From Candidatus Thorarchaeota archaeon (lineage in GTDB: Archaea; Asgardarchaeota; Thorarchaeia; Thorarchaeales; Thorarchaeaceae), in assembly GCA_016840965.1 (NCBI GenBank), contig JAEORI010000241.1, forward strand, positions 1-7,646: a stretch of DNA of 7,646 nt, in the 5' to 3' direction. Under the pieces are notes generated by a model. That model had not been told where the DNA came from. It did not search any database and was given only the letters and a program-made list of their open reading frames with translations. Positions 5,903 to 7,646 of the stretch are shown here, piece by piece. Position numbers and translations under genes: made by a program. Position 1 is the first letter of the stretch. Every line of letters starts with the position of its first letter.

Positions 5903-6751
5903 TTATTCAACTACGAGGATATCAGAATCACTCTTTGCCCCTAAGCCAATCTCAACAGCATGTCTGATCTGTGGAATTTTCCATACATCCATATTCAACT
6001 TATTATTCGTACTGCAGCATTGAATGATCTTGACACCTTCGACGTCTACTGAGACCATATCACCGCTCGCTAAGATAACTCCAGGTGTAGAACAGGTGCC
6101 GGAAGATGGACCACCAGTCACAAAGCAAGTGCGCGCATCCATGACAATCAAATCTGGGGTGAAATACGATGCAAGGTCTGCAATCTTAGGTTGTAGATTT
6201 CTAGCATGCATCCTTATGCGTTGGTTGTGTTTTATCCAACCCACGAAGAGCTTCATGCTCCCTGTATACCCGCCCAAGAAGTGGGTTTTCAGACAGGGTG
6301 CAAGTACCAATTTTTGAATATCTAGCAATGGTTTCCCAATTGAGCCCCCTTTGAGATATCTCCCTCGTGGAAACTTGACCTTCACCCATTCACTTTCATC
6401 AAGGAAAATAAGATCCGCATTCAACTCATCAGCAACGAGGTCAAGTCCAACTTTATGTGCAACATCACGGGTGGAAACCCGCATAGTGGAACTTTCAATG
6501 ATCTCAATCTTCGAGGCGCCTGCTTCTAGGATGAGCTCACCAAGTGCCTTGATAAATGCAGGGTCACTTGATGCAGGGTATGGGTCAGCAGTATTGAGGT
6601 TAGGTTTTATCGTCACCTTGTCACCAGACTCAATTACCTTATCTAGTCCTCCAATGAGATTAACAGCTTGTCTGATTGAAGTTTTCAAATCTGCTTCAGC
6701 AACTACCTTGCTGACCAAGAAACGACCATTGTTCATGAACGGAGTCGACAT
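5903..6751 (-). CDS. DUF362 family protein
   Basis: This 282-residue protein matches the DUF362 family, whose biochemical role is not established; some relatives carry ferredoxin-like domains. Visible family-type motifs are KPNLN (residues 49-53), the CLKTH region with Lys155 and His157, TGSMKLFVG (163-171), an aspartate at 205, and ASGDMVSVD near the C-terminus (228-236). There is no CxxCxxC cluster; the five cysteines are 153, 209, 220, 245 and 246. No signal peptide or membrane segment is seen, so it is probably cytoplasmic. The frame is open back to 6892, but that extension would cross the T9 tract and the inverted repeat upstream and encodes an unlikely FFFQ-containing leader. I therefore choose the ATG at 6749-6751. 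ATG 6734-6736 is an alternative, and neither has an obvious ribosome-binding site. It converges with the four-PAS kinase with a 3-base gap. Family call is good; function unknown. Confidence 0.8.
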   Translation of the reverse strand: MSTPFMNNGRFLVSKVVAEADLKTSIRQAVNLIGGLDKVIESGDKVTIKPNLNTADPYPASSDPAFIKALGELILEAGASKIEIIESSTMRVSTRDVAHKVGLDLVADELNADLIFLDESEWVKVKFPRGRYLKGGSIGKPLLDIQKLVLAPCLKTHFLGGYTGSMKLFVGWIKHNQRIRMHARNLQPKIADLASYFTPDLIVMDARTCFVTGGPSSGTCSTPGVILASGDMVSVDVEGVKIIQCCSTNNKLNMDVWKIPQIRHAVEIGLGAKSDSDILVVE

Positions 6752-6799
6752 TGCAGTGAAGTAGTGGTTTCTGGTCTGAAATAGGTTGTTATGTGTTTG

Positions 6800-6808
6800 A
6801 AAAAAAAA
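6800..6808 (-). terminator. Oligo-T terminator for the methyltransferase gene
   Basis: On the minus strand nine consecutive T residues, preceded by TTTG, occur about 90 bases after the methyltransferase stop and about 50 bases before the DUF362 start. Oligo-T tracts are the usual intrinsic termination signal of archaeal RNA polymerase. This suggests the two minus-strand genes are separate transcription units. Confidence 0.5.
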
Positions 6809-6829
6809 CAAAGGATACGCCGTTTTCCT

Positions 6830-6849
6830 AAAATCGGAGGACCGATTTT
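6830..6849. repeat. Perfect 8-base-pair inverted repeat between methyltransferase and DUF362 genes
   Basis: AAAATCGG at 6830-6837 is mirrored by CCGATTTT at 6842-6849 around the 4-base centre AGGA. It lies downstream of the methyltransferase stop and upstream of the DUF362 start on the minus strand. It may form an RNA hairpin ahead of the oligo-T tract, or serve as a protein-binding site for DUF362 control. Confidence 0.5.
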
Positions 6850-6896
6850 GCTCCTTGTGCGTGACTCCTATAAAGACTTGAAAGAAACACAAGCAT

Positions 6897-7502
6897 TTAG
6901 TTCTTCGATCGTTTGGGAATTAAAAATCCAACTCGATCTCTGTACTCGAGGTAGGGAGCTCCATACCTGATGATAAGATCCTTTTCTTCGGCTGCACACA
7001 TGATATAGAAAATAGGAATCCATAGTAAGGAATAGAGAGCTAGAAAGGGTGAATTGAGGAAGAGAGCTATTGGGAACCACATTACTGCCTCACCGATCGC
7101 CTGAGGATGGCGAACAGTTTCATAGATTCCACCATAGAGAGTGTGTTCCTTTTTTGGTTCGAGGGTCTCACGTCCAGCGTCTTTCATTCCAATTACCATG
7201 AGATAGAGACTTGGAATCAGAATTATGAAACCAATGAGAATTGAGACCATCCAATCCCACGGAAAGACTAGAAGGAGTCCAAGAGGAAGAGGGTAGAAAT
7301 AGTAAATCACATAGTTGATGACTGTTATTCCTTCAAAACCACCAGCAATAAGACGATAAGTCTTGCATTTCGGATATGCTATCTCGCCTATTCTCTTCTC
7401 AAGTTGCGCAGGACTCACACTCTTGATATAGAAGTATAAGAAAAGAATCGTCGAAATAACTAACACTATGATGTTTATCCATTCTATCACTATAACCATC
7501 AC
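6897..7502 (-). CDS. ICMT/PEMT-type integral membrane methyltransferase
   Basis: This 201-residue membrane protein fits the isoprenylcysteine carboxyl methyltransferase / phospholipid methyltransferase superfamily, which transfers a methyl group from S-adenosylmethionine to a lipid-linked substrate in the membrane. Hydrophobic segments lie near residues 5-25, 53-70, 84-105, 137-150 and 155-170. The cofactor-binding signature is at the C-terminal end: YETVRHPQAIGE (RHP at 131-133), then Glu172-Glu173, RYG..YLEYRDRVG and FLIPK near 193-197. An archaeal family member from Methanosarcina has a known structure, but the physiological substrate in archaea is generally unclear. GTG at 7500-7502 is used here; the adjacent ATG at 7497-7499 is equally possible. 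No ribosome-binding site is clear. A TATA-like element lies 40-odd bases upstream. It is divergent from the partial gene at the right edge and upstream of DUF362 on the same strand, separated by a probable terminator. Superfamily assignment is strong; substrate is not. Confidence 0.82.
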   Translation of the reverse strand: MMVIVIEWINIIVLVISTILFLYFYIKSVSPAQLEKRIGEIAYPKCKTYRLIAGGFEGITVINYVIYYFYPLPLGLLLVFPWDWMVSILIGFIILIPSLYLMVIGMKDAGRETLEPKKEHTLYGGIYETVRHPQAIGEAVMWFPIALFLNSPFLALYSLLWIPIFYIMCAAEEKDLIIRYGAPYLEYRDRVGFLIPKRSKN

Positions 7503-7540
7503 GCGAGAAATAATAGATACATCATAGCGCAGCTGTGCAC

Positions 7541-7549
7541 CAATATAAG
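7541..7549 (-). promoter_or_regulatory. Candidate TATA box for the methyltransferase gene
   Basis: Read on the minus strand, CTTATATTG preceded by CAAAG resembles an archaeal BRE plus TATA box. Its centre is 43-46 bases from the GTG/ATG start pair, which would give a leader of about 18-20 bases. Confidence 0.45.
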
Positions 7550-7578
7550 CTTTGACAGATACAGGTACATTTAGTCAA

Positions 7579-7587
7579 CTTAATATT
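7579..7587 (+). promoter_or_regulatory. Candidate TATA box for the right-edge gene, leaderless arrangement
   Basis: CTTAATATT is centred 26 bases before the ATG at 7609. That is the normal distance from an archaeal TATA box to the transcription start, so transcription would begin at or near the start codon. No ribosome-binding site lies between them, which fits a leaderless message. Confidence 0.4.
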
Positions 7588-7608
7588 CTCTGTACTATAG
7601 TTAATAAC

Positions 7609-7646
7609 ATGTTTCTTGAACTTGAGAAGAAGATGATTGAGATAGT
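7609..7646 (+). CDS. Start of an unidentified gene, cut by the right edge
   Basis: An ATG at 7609-7611 opens a frame that stays open to the window end and reads MFLELEKKMIEI. The charged, helical opening is consistent with a cytoplasmic protein, but 12 complete codons are too few to identify a family. The TATA-like element 26 bases upstream and the divergent arrangement with the methyltransferase gene are the main reasons to believe it is a gene. Confidence 0.4.
   Translation, partial: MFLELEKKMIEI

Noticed and set aside
6024..6764. Two + strand frames (6024-6317 and 6351-6764) opposite the DUF362 gene
   Set aside because: They lie antisense to a gene with clear family motifs, have no recognisable domain, and are rich in Ser, Thr and Arg as expected for reverse-strand shadows.
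6752..6892. A 47-residue N-terminal extension of the DUF362 protein starting at 6892
   Set aside because: The extension contains the oligo-T tract and the inverted repeat, encodes an FFFQ run, and lies before the conserved family start. It is better explained as intergenic DNA left open by chance.
6868..7080. A 70-residue minus-strand frame overlapping the methyltransferase C-terminus
   Set aside because: It overlaps the conserved SAM-binding end of the methyltransferase in a different frame and lacks any recognisable motif.

Overview
The window looks archaeal. Candidate promoters are TATA-box-like (AT-rich elements about 25 to 46 bases before starts). One predicted start at the right edge fits a leaderless transcript. 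GTG and TTG starts and Arg codons AGA/AGG are used freely. Both histidine kinases carry an H-box of the 'HD' type and a C-terminal 'RVxGDxxxGAxF' signature that I associate with archaeal sensor kinases. Base composition is moderately AT-rich. An Asgard (Thorarchaeota-like) or other mesophilic archaeal source is my best guess, but this rests on general resemblance and no marker gene is present. I see no rRNA, tRNA, CRISPR array, transposon or integrase. No gene-free stretch exceeds about 145 bases.

Layout from left to right. Positions 1-564 (+) hold the 3' end of a GAF-PAS sensor protein that stops right after its PAS domain. Next is a 115-base gap with a TATA-like element and nested inverted repeats. 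It leads into 680-1174 (+), a winged-helix regulator of the MarR/GbsR type. This gene converges on 1245-3512 (-), a 755-residue membrane histidine kinase whose first 520 residues form about 16 membrane helices. A 137-base divergent gap holds a 7-base-pair palindrome in the promoter region of that kinase. It separates the kinase from 3650-5899 (+), a soluble histidine kinase with four PAS domains. The soluble kinase ends only 3 bases from the stop of the convergent DUF362 gene (5903-6751, -). Upstream of DUF362 lie a T9 tract and a perfect inverted repeat, then an ICMT/PEMT-type membrane methyltransferase (6897-7502, -). A divergent promoter region follows. At the far right edge is the first dozen codons of another + strand gene (7609 onward).

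About three quarters of the window is signal transduction: a GAF/PAS sensor, a MarR/GbsR regulator, one membrane kinase and one cytosolic kinase. No receiver-domain protein is encoded here, so any phosphorylation targets lie outside the window or are unconventional. The regulator could be a local output, but nothing in the sequence shows a physical or phosphotransfer link. The DUF362 and methyltransferase genes share a strand but are separated by a likely terminator, so I treat them as separate units. The most unusual item is the kinase with a 16-helix N-terminal membrane domain, built as eight evenly spaced two-helix hairpins, which I cannot assign to a known sensor family.
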